Shown here: piece by piece, positions 18,048-26,788 of the stretch
Numbering within the stretch: position 1 is the first letter of the stretch
How the letters are laid out: each line of letters begins with the position of its first letter
DNA from: Streptomyces sp. NBC_00083
Lineage (GTDB): Bacteria; Actinomycetota; Actinomycetes; Streptomycetales; Streptomycetaceae
DNA: 64,000 bases
NCBI RefSeq assembly: GCF_026343295.1
Contig: NZ_JAPELY010000001.1
Location: forward strand, 1,054,001 to 1,118,000
Reading direction: 5' to 3'
Notes under the pieces: model-generated
What the model was told of the DNA's origin: nothing
Databases searched by the model: none
What the model saw: the letters and a program-made list of their open reading frames with translations, nothing else
Program-made: the position numbers and the translations under genes

Positions 18048-18770
18048 CTACGACACGCCGAATCTGACGGCGAGTTGGTCACGCTGGGCGCGTACGAAGG
18101 CGGCGTCCACCACGGCCCCGTGACCCGGCACGTACAGCGCCTGCTCGCCGCCCAGCGCGAGCAGCCGGTCGAGGGCGTCGGGCCAGCGCGCGGGCACCGC
18201 GTCGGGGCCGGCCTGCGGTTCGCCCGACTCCTCCACCAGGTCGCCGCAGAAGACGATCTCCCGCGACCCCGGGCCCGCGGGGACGAGCGCCACCAGATCG
18301 TGCCCGCTGTGCCCCGGCCCCACATTGGCGAGCAGCACTTGGCGGCCGCCCAGGTCGAGCGTCCATTCGCCGGACACCGCGTGGTGCGGAAGCACCAGAA
18401 GGTCCGCCGCCTCGGCCGCGTCCCGCTCGGACACCCCCTCCCGCACCGCGTCCGCACGGATCTCGTCGCGGGCGAGGGCACGCTCGATGCCGACGGCCCC
18501 GTACACCTCGGCCCCGGAGAAGGCCGCCGTGCCGAGGACGTGGTCGAAATGGGGATGGCTGAGCGCGATATGGGTCACACGGCGGCCGAAGAGCGCCTCG
18601 GCCTGCGCCCGCAGTTCGGCGCCCTCGCGCAGCGTCGCGCCGGTGTCGTAGAGGAAAAGCGAGTCCTCTCCGGCGATCAGTCCGGCCGTCGCGTCCCAGC
18701 CCGGCAGGCGTCTGCGCCCGACCCCGGCACCGAGCCGCTCCCAGCCGAACCCTTCCCAACTGACGTCCAT
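18048..18770 (-). CDS. Metallo-beta-lactamase-fold hydrolase
   Basis: 240 residues. The zinc-binding motif SHPHFDHVLG (HxHxDH) lies near residues 75-84. Downstream ligands are plausible in NVGPGHSGHDLV, FCGDLVE and VPGHG. This is an SoxH/glyoxalase II-like MBL architecture without signal peptide; the substrate cannot be told from sequence. ATG at 18770. Transcribed divergently from hrcA with 154 bp between the two starts. Confidence 0.88.
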   Translation of the reverse strand: MDVSWEGFGWERLGAGVGRRRLPGWDATAGLIAGEDSLFLYDTGATLREGAELRAQAEALFGRRVTHIALSHPHFDHVLGTAAFSGAEVYGAVGIERALARDEIRADAVREGVSERDAAEAADLLVLPHHAVSGEWTLDLGGRQVLLANVGPGHSGHDLVALVPAGPGSREIVFCGDLVEESGEPQAGPDAVPARWPDALDRLLALGGEQALYVPGHGAVVDAAFVRAQRDQLAVRFGVS

Positions 18771-18871
18771 GACGCGACGCTATCCGCAATCGAGGGGCGA
18801 CGCGCACGGTAGCGTGGTCGGCCGCCCTTGCTAGGGGTGCACCGGTCGGCCGTACACTGACCGGGGGATTG

Positions 18872-18898
18872 CTGGCACTCGAACACAGTGAGTGCCAA
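18872..18898 (+). promoter_or_regulatory. CIRCE operator (HrcA binding site)
   Basis: The inverted repeat CTGGCACTC-N9-GAGTGCCAA matches the CIRCE consensus (TTAGCACTC-N9-GAGTGCTAA) with a canonical 9-base spacer and ends 26 bp upstream of the hrcA start. A TACACT box at 18853-18858, framed by CCGGTC/GACCGG (18842-18864), is a candidate -10 just upstream. Confidence 0.92.
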
Positions 18899-18924
18899 AC
18901 GGACGGCAACTGGAGGTGTGCGCG

Positions 18925-19944
18925 ATGCTCAGTGAACGCAGGCTCGAGGTGCTGCGCGCCATCGTCCAGGACTACGTCGGCACCGAGGAGCCGGTGGGCT
19001 CCAAGGCCCTGACCGAGCGGCACGCGCTCGGCGTCTCCCCGGCGACCGTGCGCAACGACATGGCCGTCCTGGAGGAGGAGGGCTTCATCGCCCAGCCCCA
19101 CACCAGCGCCGGCCGCATCCCGACCGACAAGGGCTACCGGCTCTTCGTCGACCGGCTCGCGGGCGTCAAGCCCCTGTCGTCGCCGGAGCGCCGCGCCATC
19201 CAGAACTTCCTGGACAGCGCGGTCGACCTGGACGACGTCGTGGCCCGCACGGTACGGCTGCTCGCGCAGCTGACCCGGCAGGTGGCGGTCGTCCAGTACC
19301 CGTCGCTGACCCGGTCCACCGTGCGGCACGTGGAGCTCCTCTCGCTCGCGGCGGCCCGGCTGATGCTGGTGCTGATCACGGACACCGGCCGGGTCGAGCA
19401 GCGCATGGTCGACTGCCCGGCGCCGTTCGGCGAGACCGCGCTCGCGGACCTGCGGGCCCGGCTCAACGCACGGGTGGTGGGGCGCCGCTTCGCGGACGTG
19501 CCGCAGCTCGTGCAGGACCTGCCGGAGTCCTTTGAACCGGAGGACCGGGGAACCGTCACGACGGTCCTCGCCACCCTCCTCGAAACCCTGGTCGAAGAGA
19601 CCGAGGAGCGGCTGATGATCGGCGGCACCGCCAATCTCACCCGCTTCGGACACGACTTCCCGCTGACCATCAGGCCGGTGCTGGAAGCACTTGAGGAGCA
19701 GGTCGTGCTCCTCAAGCTGCTCGGCGAGGCCAAGGAATCGGGCATGACCGTACGCATCGGGCACGAGAACAACGCCCATGAAGGACTGAACTCCACGTCC
19801 GTCGTCTCGGTCGGCTACGGTTCCGGCGGCGAGGCGGTCGCCAAACTCGGCGTGGTCGGACCGACCCGCATGGATTACCCCGGAACGATGGGAGCGGTAC
19901 GCGCAGTGGCACGTTACGTCGGACAGATCCTGGCGGAGTCGTAA
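18925..19944 (+). CDS. hrcA: Heat-inducible transcription repressor HrcA
   Basis: 339 residues. The N-terminal winged helix ([29 protein letters not shown]) and the conserved [10 protein letters not shown] are diagnostic, followed by a GAF-like dimerisation region. HrcA represses chaperone genes through CIRCE, present 26 bp upstream, so autoregulation is expected. ATG at 18925 has GGAGGTG eight bases upstream; the frame extends to 18892, but into the operator. dnaJ starts directly after the TAA. Confidence 0.96.
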   Translation: MLSERRLEVLRAIVQDYVGTEEPVGSKALTERHALGVSPATVRNDMAVLEEEGFIAQPHTSAGRIPTDKGYRLFVDRLAGVKPLSSPERRAIQNFLDSAVDLDDVVARTVRLLAQLTRQVAVVQYPSLTRSTVRHVELLSLAAARLMLVLITDTGRVEQRMVDCPAPFGETALADLRARLNARVVGRRFADVPQLVQDLPESFEPEDRGTVTTVLATLLETLVEETEERLMIGGTANLTRFGHDFPLTIRPVLEALEEQVVLLKLLGEAKESGMTVRIGHENNAHEGLNSTSVVSVGYGSGGEAVAKLGVVGPTRMDYPGTMGAVRAVARYVGQILAES

Positions 19945-21081
19945 GTGGCCACGGACTACTACGCCGTACTCGGCGTGCGCCGCGACGCATCACAGGACGA
20001 GATCAAGAAGGCGTTCCGGCGCCTCGCACGCGAACTCCACCCGGATGTGAATCCGGATCCGAAGACGCAGGAGCGCTTCAAGGAGATCAACGCCGCGTAC
20101 GAGGTCCTGTCGGACCCGCAGAAGAAGCAGGTCTACGACCTCGGCGGGGACCCGCTGTCGTCGTCGGGCGGCGGCGGAGCCGGCGGCTTCGGCGCGGGCG
20201 GCTTCGGCAACTTCTCGGACATCATGGACGCCTTCTTCGGCACGGCATCGCAGCGCGGACCGCGCTCGCGGACCCGCCGCGGCCAGGACGCCATGATCCG
20301 CCTGGAGATCGACCTCAACGAGGCGGCCTTCGGCACCACCAAGGAGATCCAGGTCGACACCGCCGTGGTGTGCACGACCTGTTCGGGCGAGGGCGCGGCC
20401 CCCGGCACCTCCGCGCAGACCTGTGACATGTGTCGCGGTCGCGGCGAGGTGTCCCAGGTCACCCGCTCCTTCCTCGGTCAGGTCATGACCTCGCGGCCCT
20501 GCCCCCAGTGTCAGGGCTTCGGCACCGTCGTCCCCACCCCGTGCCCGGAGTGCGCCGGCGACGGCCGCATCCGCTCGCGGCGCACCCTCACCGTGAAGAT
20601 CCCGGCCGGTGTCGACAACGGCACCCGGATCCAGCTCGCGGGCGAGGGCGAGGTCGGCCCGGGTGGCGGCCCCGCGGGCGACCTGTACGTGGAGATCCAC
20701 GAGCTGCCGCACGACGTGTTCCAGCGCCGTGGCGACGACCTGCACTGCACGGTCACCATCCCCATGACGGCGGCGTCGCTCGGCACCAAGGTGCCGCTCC
20801 AGACGCTCGACGGCATGGAGGACGTGGACATCCGTCCGGGCAGCCAGTCCGGCCAGTCCATCCCGCTGCACGGCCGCGGCATCACGCATCTGCGCGGCGG
20901 CGGGCGCGGCGACCTCATCGTGCACGTCGAGGTCCTGACGCCGAGCAAGCTCGACCCGCAGCAGGAGGACCTCCTGCGCCAGCTGGCGAAGCTGCGCGGC
21001 GAGGAACGGCCCACGGGCCAGTTCCAGCCGGGCCAGCAGGGCCTGTTCTCCCGTCTGAAGGACGCGTTCAACGGGCGCTGA
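19945..21081 (+). CDS. dnaJ: Chaperone DnaJ (HrcA-linked copy, DnaJ2 type)
   Basis: 378 residues. J domain with the HPD motif (ELHPDVNPD, about 31-39), a Gly/Phe-rich linker (about 72-93), and four complete CxxCxGxG zinc repeats (CTTCSGEG, CDMCRGRG, CPQCQGFG, CPECAGDG). The C-terminal substrate-binding domains follow. It acts as Hsp40 co-chaperone of DnaK. The GTG start directly abuts the hrcA stop codon, so the pair forms a coupled CIRCE-controlled operon. In Streptomyces the hrcA-linked dnaJ is the second copy; the main one lies with dnaK. Confidence 0.96.
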   Translation: MATDYYAVLGVRRDASQDEIKKAFRRLARELHPDVNPDPKTQERFKEINAAYEVLSDPQKKQVYDLGGDPLSSSGGGGAGGFGAGGFGNFSDIMDAFFGTASQRGPRSRTRRGQDAMIRLEIDLNEAAFGTTKEIQVDTAVVCTTCSGEGAAPGTSAQTCDMCRGRGEVSQVTRSFLGQVMTSRPCPQCQGFGTVVPTPCPECAGDGRIRSRRTLTVKIPAGVDNGTRIQLAGEGEVGPGGGPAGDLYVEIHELPHDVFQRRGDDLHCTVTIPMTAASLGTKVPLQTLDGMEDVDIRPGSQSGQSIPLHGRGITHLRGGGRGDLIVHVEVLTPSKLDPQQEDLLRQLAKLRGEERPTGQFQPGQQGLFSRLKDAFNGR

Positions 21082-21101
21082 AACGGACGCTGAGCCGCGA
21101 C

Positions 21102-21138
21102 AAGGGGGCTACGGGGGGCGACCCCCGGGGCCCCCTTT
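21102..21138 (+). terminator. Intrinsic-type terminator after dnaJ
   Basis: Nested inverted repeats: AAGGGGGC (21102-21109) pairs with GCCCCCTT (21130-21137), enclosing a GGGGG/CCCCC stem. It starts 21 bp after the dnaJ stop; the T-run is short. Confidence 0.65.
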
Positions 21139-21219
21139 CCCGCTCCGGCGGCCCGGGTCGCCCACCCCGGCAGGGGAGGGCGATTCGGCGCGGGAGCAAC
21201 ACCGTGGCACGATGCGAGC

Positions 21220-22311
21220 ATGGCTTTGACCGATCTCTGCCGGTATCCGATCGTGCAGGCGCCCATGGCGGGCGGCGCCTCCGGTCCGGCGCTGGCCGCG
21301 GCCGTCTCCGAGGCCGGAGGGCTCGGATTCCTGGCCGCCGGGTACAAGACCGCCGACGGCATGTACCAGGAGATCAAGCAGGTGCGCGGCCTCACCGGCC
21401 AGCCCTTCGGTGTCAACCTGTTCATGCCGCAGGAGCCGCACACGGACCCGGCCGCGATCGAGGTCTACCGCCACCAGCTCGCGGGCGAGTCGACCTGGTA
21501 CGACACCCCGCTCGGCGACCCCGACACCGGGGGCGACGACAACTACGAGGCCAAGCTCGCCATTCTGCGCGAGGACCCGGTGCCGGTCGTCTCGTTCACC
21601 TTCGGCTGCCCCGAGCGCTCCGTCATCGACGCGTTCGCGAAGGTCGGCACGTACACGATCGTCACGGTGACGACGCCGCAGGAGGCGCAGGCCGCGCAGT
21701 GGGCGGGCGCGGACGCGGTGTGTGTGCAGGGCATCGAGGCGGGCGGCCACCAGGGCACCTACCGCGACGACCCCCAGACCGGCGGAGCGGGCCTCGGACT
21801 GCTCTCGCTGATCACTCTCGTACGCGAGAGCGTCCAGCTCCCGATCGTCGCGGCGGGCGGCCTGATGCGCGGCGCCCAGATCGCGGCGGTGCTCGCGGCG
21901 GGCGCGGACGCGGCGCAGCTGGGCACGGCGTTCCTCGCGTGCCCCGAGTCCGGCGCGAACGTCCTGCACAAGCAGGCCCTGACCAACCCGCTCTTCGTGC
22001 GTACGGAGGTGACGCGGGCGTTCTCCGGGCGGCCCGCCCGGGGCCTGGTGAACCGCTTCATGCGCGAGCACGGCCCGTACGCCCCCGCCGCCTACCCCCA
22101 GGTGCACCAGATCACCTCGGGCCTGCGCAAGGCCGCCGCCGCGGCCGGCGACCCCCAGGGCATGGCGCTCTGGGCGGGCCAGGGCCACCGGCTGGCCCGC
22201 GAGCTCCCGGCGGCCCGGCTCGTGGAGGTCCTGGCCCTGGAACTCGACGACGCGGCGGCCGAGTTGACCGCGAACCTGCAGCAGCTGAAGAACAAGAGGA
22301 GCACGTCATGA
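21220..22311 (+). CDS. Nitronate monooxygenase-like FMN enzyme
   Basis: 363 residues, TIM-barrel flavoprotein of the 2-nitropropane dioxygenase/nitronate monooxygenase family. Visible features: an N-terminal RYPIVQAPMAGG substrate/FMN stretch, AAGYKTADG, FGVNLFMPQE, AVCVQGIEAGGHQGT (FMN-phosphate region with the conserved GGHxG) and IVAAGGLMRGAQIAAVLAAGADAAQLGTAFL. Members oxidise alkyl nitronates; some act on other substrates, so the assignment is to family. Its stop overlaps the rsmE start (ATGA). Confidence 0.9.
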   Translation: MALTDLCRYPIVQAPMAGGASGPALAAAVSEAGGLGFLAAGYKTADGMYQEIKQVRGLTGQPFGVNLFMPQEPHTDPAAIEVYRHQLAGESTWYDTPLGDPDTGGDDNYEAKLAILREDPVPVVSFTFGCPERSVIDAFAKVGTYTIVTVTTPQEAQAAQWAGADAVCVQGIEAGGHQGTYRDDPQTGGAGLGLLSLITLVRESVQLPIVAAGGLMRGAQIAAVLAAGADAAQLGTAFLACPESGANVLHKQALTNPLFVRTEVTRAFSGRPARGLVNRFMREHGPYAPAAYPQVHQITSGLRKAAAAAGDPQGMALWAGQGHRLARELPAARLVEVLALELDDAAAELTANLQQLKNKRSTS

Positions 22312-23051
22312 CCGCCCCGGTCTTCGTCGTCGATTCGGTGCCGGGCGGCGGCGAGTACGTCCTGGACGGCGCGGAGGGCCGGCACGCGGTCTCCGTCAAG
22401 CGGCTGCGCCCCGACGAGGAGGTCACCCTCACCGACGGCGCCGGGAACTGGGCGGACGCGGTCGTCGTGGCCGCCGAGGGCAAGGACCGCCTGACCGTAC
22501 GGGTCACCGCGTGCGCGAGCGAGGCCCAGCCCGCGGTACGGATCACCGTGGTGCAGGCGCTGCCCAAGGGCGACCGGGGGGAGGTCGCCGTGGAGACGAT
22601 GACCGAGACCGGTGTCGACGTGATCGTGCCGTGGCAGGCGGGGCGCTGCATCACCCAGTGGAAGGGCGAGCGCGGCGCCAAGTCCCTGGCGAAATGGCGC
22701 AGTACGGCCCGCGAGGCCGGGAAGCAGTCACGCCGCGTCCGCTTCCCGGACGTGCGGGACGCCCTGACCACGAAGCAGGTCGCGGCCCTGCTGGCCGAGG
22801 CGGACCTGGCGGTCGTCCTGCACGAGGACCGCGACGTGGCGTCGGCCGCGCTGGCCACGGCGGACCTCCCCGCGACCGGAGAGATCGTCCTGGTGGTGGG
22901 CCCCGAGGGCGGGGTCTCCCCGGACGAACTGTCCGCCTTCGCCGCGGCGGGCGCGAAGCCGCACCGCCTGGGCGGGAGCGTGCTCCGCACGTCGACGGCG
23001 GGCACGGTGGCGGCGGCGCTCCTGATGACCCGAACAGGCCGCTGGTCCTGA
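22308..23051 (+). CDS. rsmE: 16S rRNA (uracil1498-N3)-methyltransferase RsmE
   Basis: 247 residues. N-terminal PUA-like domain (GRHAVSVKRLRPDEEVTL) and a C-terminal SPOUT/alpha-beta knot methyltransferase domain with QALPKGDRGEVAVETMTETGV, REAGKQSRR, VGPEGGVSPDEL and LGGSVLRTSTAG. It methylates U1498 of 16S rRNA using SAM. The ATG at 22308 overlaps the stop of the upstream flavoenzyme, indicating translational coupling. In many Actinobacteria rsmE follows dnaJ, consistent with this context. Confidence 0.96.
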   Translation: MTAPVFVVDSVPGGGEYVLDGAEGRHAVSVKRLRPDEEVTLTDGAGNWADAVVVAAEGKDRLTVRVTACASEAQPAVRITVVQALPKGDRGEVAVETMTETGVDVIVPWQAGRCITQWKGERGAKSLAKWRSTAREAGKQSRRVRFPDVRDALTTKQVAALLAEADLAVVLHEDRDVASAALATADLPATGEIVLVVGPEGGVSPDELSAFAAAGAKPHRLGGSVLRTSTAGTVAAALLMTRTGRWS

Positions 23052-23300
23052 CCCCGGGGCTCTGCCCCAGACCCCGGTTCGCGCGTCGACCCACCGGTCC
23101 GCAGGCGAAGGCGGGGTTTGCTGGGGCTCCGCCCCAGACCCCGTTCGCGCCTGAAGGGCGCTCGTCCTCAATCGCCGGACGGGCTGGGTATGCCGATGCT
23201 GGGCATGCTGCCAAGGCCAACCCCGATAGGGGCGCGGGGAACTGCGCGAACGGTCGTCCGCGGCCCGCAGGGGGCAATGCTGCAGGGGCGGAGCCCGGGG
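23052..23300. repeat. Repeat block 2: mosaic intergenic repeat (reverse orientation)
   Basis: The non-coding gap after rsmE. A hairpin GGGGCTCTGCCCC lies at about 23056-23068. Module B is present in reverse orientation (about 23121-23185, beginning TGGGGCTCCGCCCCA). Module A is reversed at about 23229-23248 (AGGGGCGCGGGGAACTGCGC). The hairpins may terminate rsmE transcription. Frames read through this DNA into the next gene but are not real extensions of it. Confidence 0.8.
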
Positions 23301-23366
23301 TTCGGGTGGGTGGGATGGCCGCAAGAGGGCTTCCGCACCCGGCACCGCGGTGGCACCCTGACGGCC

Positions 23367-23915
23367 ATGGGGGCCAAGAGGTCACACCGCATCCCGCGCC
23401 GCACCGCACTCGTGCCGGCCGCACTCGTACCCGCGCTCGCCCTCGCCGTCGCGGGCCTCACCGCCTGTGACCCCGTCGGCGGGCTCAACTCCGCCGCCGT
23501 CGCGCTCACCACGGAGCAGGCCGCCACCACCGAGCTGGAGCACCACCACGTCGACATCAAGTGGCTGACCTGTCACGCCGACCTCAACCGCGGTGCGAGC
23601 GCGACGCCTTCGGCCGCCGCCACCACGAAGGACGTCGCCGACGTGGACTGCCAGGGCGAGACCAAGGACGGCAGGGCGATCACCGTCAAGGGAAAGGTCA
23701 CCCAGGAGGTCGAGGGCCGCTGCGTGAAGGGCGACCTGACGGCCAAGGTGGCCGGGAAGACCGTCTTCCGCTCCTCCGTCCTGGGCGACTGCGACGCACC
23801 CGCCCCCACCACGCCCGGCCGCACGACCTCCCACCCGGGCGGCGGCCCCACGGCCGCGGTCACGGTCACGGTGACGGCCACCGTGACCGTCACCGAGTCC
23901 TTCCGCGGCAAATAG
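23367..23915 (+). CDS. Putative secreted lipoprotein of unknown function
   Basis: 182 residues. Basic N-terminus (KRSHRIPRR), hydrophobic core and lipobox LTAC with Cys34 indicate a lipoprotein anchored to the outer face of the membrane. The mature part contains a small Cys-containing domain (TCHADL, DVDCQGETKDGRAITVKGKV, EGRCVKGDL) reminiscent of DUF4333-type domains, then a Pro/Thr-rich region and a Val/Thr repeat near the C-terminus. Start ATG 23367 is chosen because everything upstream in frame is repeat DNA. Function unknown. Confidence 0.7.
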   Translation: MGAKRSHRIPRRTALVPAALVPALALAVAGLTACDPVGGLNSAAVALTTEQAATTELEHHHVDIKWLTCHADLNRGASATPSAAATTKDVADVDCQGETKDGRAITVKGKVTQEVEGRCVKGDLTAKVAGKTVFRSSVLGDCDAPAPTTPGRTTSHPGGGPTAAVTVTVTATVTVTESFRGK

Positions 23916-24025
23916 GCCGCCCCCGCCCCGCCCGCGACCCGCCCCGGCCGGAACCGGAGCCGCCCTCCCGAACGCGTTGAGTAGCATGCGGTTACCTGAT
24001 CAACGCGACCAAGGAGGACCGGACC

Positions 24026-24385
24026 GTGGCCGGAGAGCCGCAGGCCGACTGCCTGTTCTGCAAAATCGTCTCGGGCGACGTCCCGGCGACCGTCGTGCGC
24101 GAGACCGGGACGACGGTGGCGTTCCGGGACATCAACCCCCAGGCCCCCACCCACGTCCTGGTCATCCCCAAGGTCCACCACCCGGACGCCGCCTCGCTCG
24201 CTGCCGCCGAGCCGGCGATCCTCGCGGACGTCGTACGGGAGGCCGGCGAGGTCGCCCGGCAGGAGGGCGCCGACCAAAGCGGCTACCGGCTCGTGTTCAA
24301 CACCGGCAGCGGCGCGGGCCAGACCGTCTTCCACGCGCACGTGCACGTGCTGGGCGGCCGCGGCCTCCAGTGGCCCCCCGGATAA
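24026..24385 (+). CDS. HIT-family (histidine triad) nucleotide-binding protein
   Basis: 119 residues. N-terminal CLFCKIVSGDVPATVVRE and C-terminal triad motif HAHVHVLGG are those of HINT-type phosphoramidate hydrolases. The GTG at 24026 follows AAGGAGGA. Located 57 bp upstream of the RNase Z gene on the same strand. Confidence 0.94.
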   Translation: MAGEPQADCLFCKIVSGDVPATVVRETGTTVAFRDINPQAPTHVLVIPKVHHPDAASLAAAEPAILADVVREAGEVARQEGADQSGYRLVFNTGSGAGQTVFHAHVHVLGGRGLQWPPG

Positions 24386-24442
24386 CGACCCGTACCGCCC
24401 CGCAGCGCCACCCCCGCATCCCGCACAGCAAGGCAACTCACC

Positions 24443-25354
24443 GTGTCCGTACGTGAATTGGTGGTGCTCGGCACCGCGAGCCAGGTGCCCACCCGGCACC
24501 GCAACCACAACGGCTACCTGCTGCGCTGGGACGGCGAGGGCATCCTCTTCGACCCCGGCGAGGGCACGCAGCGCCAGATGCTGCGGGCCGGGGTCGCCGC
24601 GCACGACATCAACCGGATCTGCGTCACGCACTTCCACGGCGACCACTCGCTCGGCCTGGCCGGGGTGATCCAGCGGATCAACCTCGACCGGGTCCCGCAC
24701 CCCGTCACCGCGCACTACCCGCTCAGCGGCGAGCACTTCTTCGAGCGGCTGCGGTACGCCACCGCCTACCGCGAGTCCGTCCGGCTGGGCCAGGAGCCGG
24801 TCGCGGGCGACGGGGCGGTGCTGGCCGCGACGGCCTCGTACACCCTGGACGCCCGCCGTCTCTCGCACCCCGTCGAGTCGTACGGCTACCGGCTGGTCGA
24901 GCCCGACGGCCGCCGCATACTGCCCGAACTGCTCGCCGAGCGCGGCATCGCGGGCCCCGACGTGGGGCGCCTCCAGCGCGAGGGCGAGCTGAACGGTGTC
25001 ACCCTTGACGACGTCAGCGAGGTCCGGCGCGGTCAGCGGTTCGCGTTCGTCATGGACACCCGTCTGTGCGCGGGCGTCAACGAACTCGCGCAGGGCTGCG
25101 ACATGCTGGTCATCGAGTCGACGTTCCTGGACGGGGACATCCAACTCGCCACCGATCACGGCCACTTGACGGCAGGCCAGGCCGCCGCGGTGGCCCGTGA
25201 CGCGGGCGTGCGCCATCTGGTCCTCACCCACTTCTCGCAGCGGTACGCGGATCCCGAGGAGTTCGAGCGGCAGGCCCGTGCCGCCGGGTACGAGGGCGAG
25301 CTGACCGTCGCCGCCGACCTGATCCGGGTCCCGCTGCCCAAACGCGCGGCGTAG
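24443..25354 (+). CDS. rnz: Ribonuclease Z (tRNA 3' endonuclease)
   Basis: 303 residues, MBL fold. The zinc motif [11 protein letters not shown] (His63, His65, Asp67, His68) and VLTHFSQRY (C-terminal His) are the tRNase Z signature, with [19 protein letters not shown] at the N-terminus. It removes 3' trailers from tRNA precursors. GTG start at 24443; the upstream ribosome-binding site AAGG is weak. Confidence 0.93.
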   Translation: MSVRELVVLGTASQVPTRHRNHNGYLLRWDGEGILFDPGEGTQRQMLRAGVAAHDINRICVTHFHGDHSLGLAGVIQRINLDRVPHPVTAHYPLSGEHFFERLRYATAYRESVRLGQEPVAGDGAVLAATASYTLDARRLSHPVESYGYRLVEPDGRRILPELLAERGIAGPDVGRLQREGELNGVTLDDVSEVRRGQRFAFVMDTRLCAGVNELAQGCDMLVIESTFLDGDIQLATDHGHLTAGQAAAVARDAGVRHLVLTHFSQRYADPEEFERQARAAGYEGELTVAADLIRVPLPKRAA

Positions 25355-25419
25355 GCCCGCCGGGCCGGCACCACCACCCCACCGCACGCCCTTCACGCAC
25401 CACCGCAAGGAATCCCCCC

Positions 25420-26418
25420 ATGCCCATCCCCAAGGCCGAACTCCACCTCCACATCGAAGGCACCCTCGAACCCGAGCTGGCCTTCGAACTCGCCGCGCGC
25501 AACGGCGTCGAGCTGCCGTACGCCGACACCGAGGAGCTGCGCGAGGCGTACAGCTTCGACGACCTCCAGTCCTTCCTGAACCTGTACTACTCGCTGATGC
25601 GGGTCCTGCGCACCGAGGACGACTTCGCGGCGCTCGCCGACGCGTATCTGGCGCGGGCCGCCGCGCAGGGCGTGCGGCACGCCGAGATCTTCTTCGACCC
25701 GCAGGCGCACATCGCGCGGGGCGTCCCGATGGGCACGGTGGTGGAGGGCCTGGGGCGGGCCCTGGCCACGAGCGAGGAGCGCCACGGGGTGTCGACCCGG
25801 CTCATCATGTGTTTCCTGCGCGACGAGTCGGCGGAGTCGGCGCTGCTCACGCTGGAGGCGGCGCGGCCCTACCTGGACCGGATCACGGGCATCGGGCTCG
25901 ATTCGGCGGAGGTCGGCCATCCGCCGGCCAAGTTCCGCGCGGTGTACGAGGCGGCGGCCGCCCTCGGGCTGCGCAGGGTCGCGCACGCGGGCGAGGAGGG
26001 GCCGCCGGCGTACATCACCGAGGCGCTCGACGTGCTCGGTGTGGAGCGGATCGACCACGGCCTGCGCGCCTTGGAGGACCCGGCGCTGGTGGCCCGCCTG
26101 GTCCGGGACCGCGTCCCGCTGACGCTGTGCCCGCTGTCGAACGTACGGCTGCGTGCGGTCGAGGCGCTGGAGGACCATCCGCTGCGGGCGATGATGGACG
26201 CGGGGCTGGTGTGCACGGTCAACTCCGACGATCCGGCGTATTTCGGGGGGTACGCCGACGATACGTTGCTCGCGGTGCGGGGGGCGTTGGGGCTTGAGCG
26301 GGAGCGGGTGCGGGAGTTGGCGCGGAACTCGTTCGTGGCGTCGTTCCTCGAGGACGACGAGCCGCGCCGGGCGCGGTACCTGAGCGAGGTCGACGCGTAC
26401 ACCTTCCCGGAGTCGTAA
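25420..26418 (+). CDS. Adenine deaminase (adenosine deaminase-family amidohydrolase)
   Basis: 332 residues. Zinc and catalytic motifs: AELHLHIEGTLEP at the N-terminus, HAGEEGPPAYI, RIDHGL and NSDDPAYFG. The segments AEIFFDPQAH and GLDSAEVGHPP are characteristic of the Aah1-like adenine deaminase branch rather than true adenosine deaminases, so adenine to hypoxanthine is the likelier reaction. This subfamily call rests on motif memory. Start ATG 25420, preceded by AAGGAA. Confidence 0.85.
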   Translation: MPIPKAELHLHIEGTLEPELAFELAARNGVELPYADTEELREAYSFDDLQSFLNLYYSLMRVLRTEDDFAALADAYLARAAAQGVRHAEIFFDPQAHIARGVPMGTVVEGLGRALATSEERHGVSTRLIMCFLRDESAESALLTLEAARPYLDRITGIGLDSAEVGHPPAKFRAVYEAAAALGLRRVAHAGEEGPPAYITEALDVLGVERIDHGLRALEDPALVARLVRDRVPLTLCPLSNVRLRAVEALEDHPLRAMMDAGLVCTVNSDDPAYFGGYADDTLLAVRGALGLERERVRELARNSFVASFLEDDEPRRARYLSEVDAYTFPES

Positions 26419-26435
26419 CCCCGCCGGGGCTTGTC

Positions 26436-26606
26436 CGCGCAGTTCCCCGCGTCCCTGAACTGCTCGACCCCGGCCCATGCGGGCCACCCAGCCGGTTCGG
26501 CGTTTGAGGACGAGCGCCCTTCAGGCGCGGACGGGGTCTGGGGCGGAGCCCCAGGGGCCCGGCTGCGGACCGTGCCCGCTTCCCGCGCAGTTCCCCGCGC
26601 CCCTGG
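26436..26606. repeat. Repeat block 3: mosaic intergenic repeat
   Basis: Module A variant (GCGCAGTTCCCCGCGTCCCT) at about 26436-26455, module B at about 26491-26552, and another module A at about 26584-26603. It lies between the convergent adenine deaminase and MFS genes. Confidence 0.8.
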
Positions 26607-26740
26607 CGGTACCGGTGCCGGGCGGCGTGGACAGCAGCAGCCCCCGCGCCCCTGGCGGTACCGGTGCCGGGCGGCGTGGACAGCAGCAGCCCCCGCGCCC
26701 CTGGCGGTACCGGTGCCGGGCGGCATGGACAGCCTCAGCC
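26601..26740. repeat. 49-bp tandem repeat, about 2.8 copies
   Basis: Units begin CCCTGGCGGTACCGGTGCCG at 26601, 26650 and 26699. The first two copies are identical and the third diverges after GGCGGC. It continues directly from a module A copy, whose CCCCGCGCCCCT end is regenerated in each unit. Confidence 0.9.
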
Positions 26741-26744
26741 CACG

Positions 26745-26778
26745 CCGCCCCGCCCCCCGGAGGGGAGGGGCGGGGCGG
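26745..26778. terminator. Bidirectional hairpin between adenine deaminase and the MFS gene
   Basis: A perfect 12-bp G/C stem (26745-26756 with 26767-26778) with a 10-base loop just before the MFS stop on the minus strand. No T-run. Confidence 0.5.
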
Positions 26779-26788
26779 GGAGAGGGGG

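Noticed and set aside
23118..23366. N-terminal extension of the 23367 lipoprotein back to 23118
   Set aside because: The in-frame sequence is the intergenic repeat (modules A and B reversed), and the signal peptide starts properly at ATG 23367.
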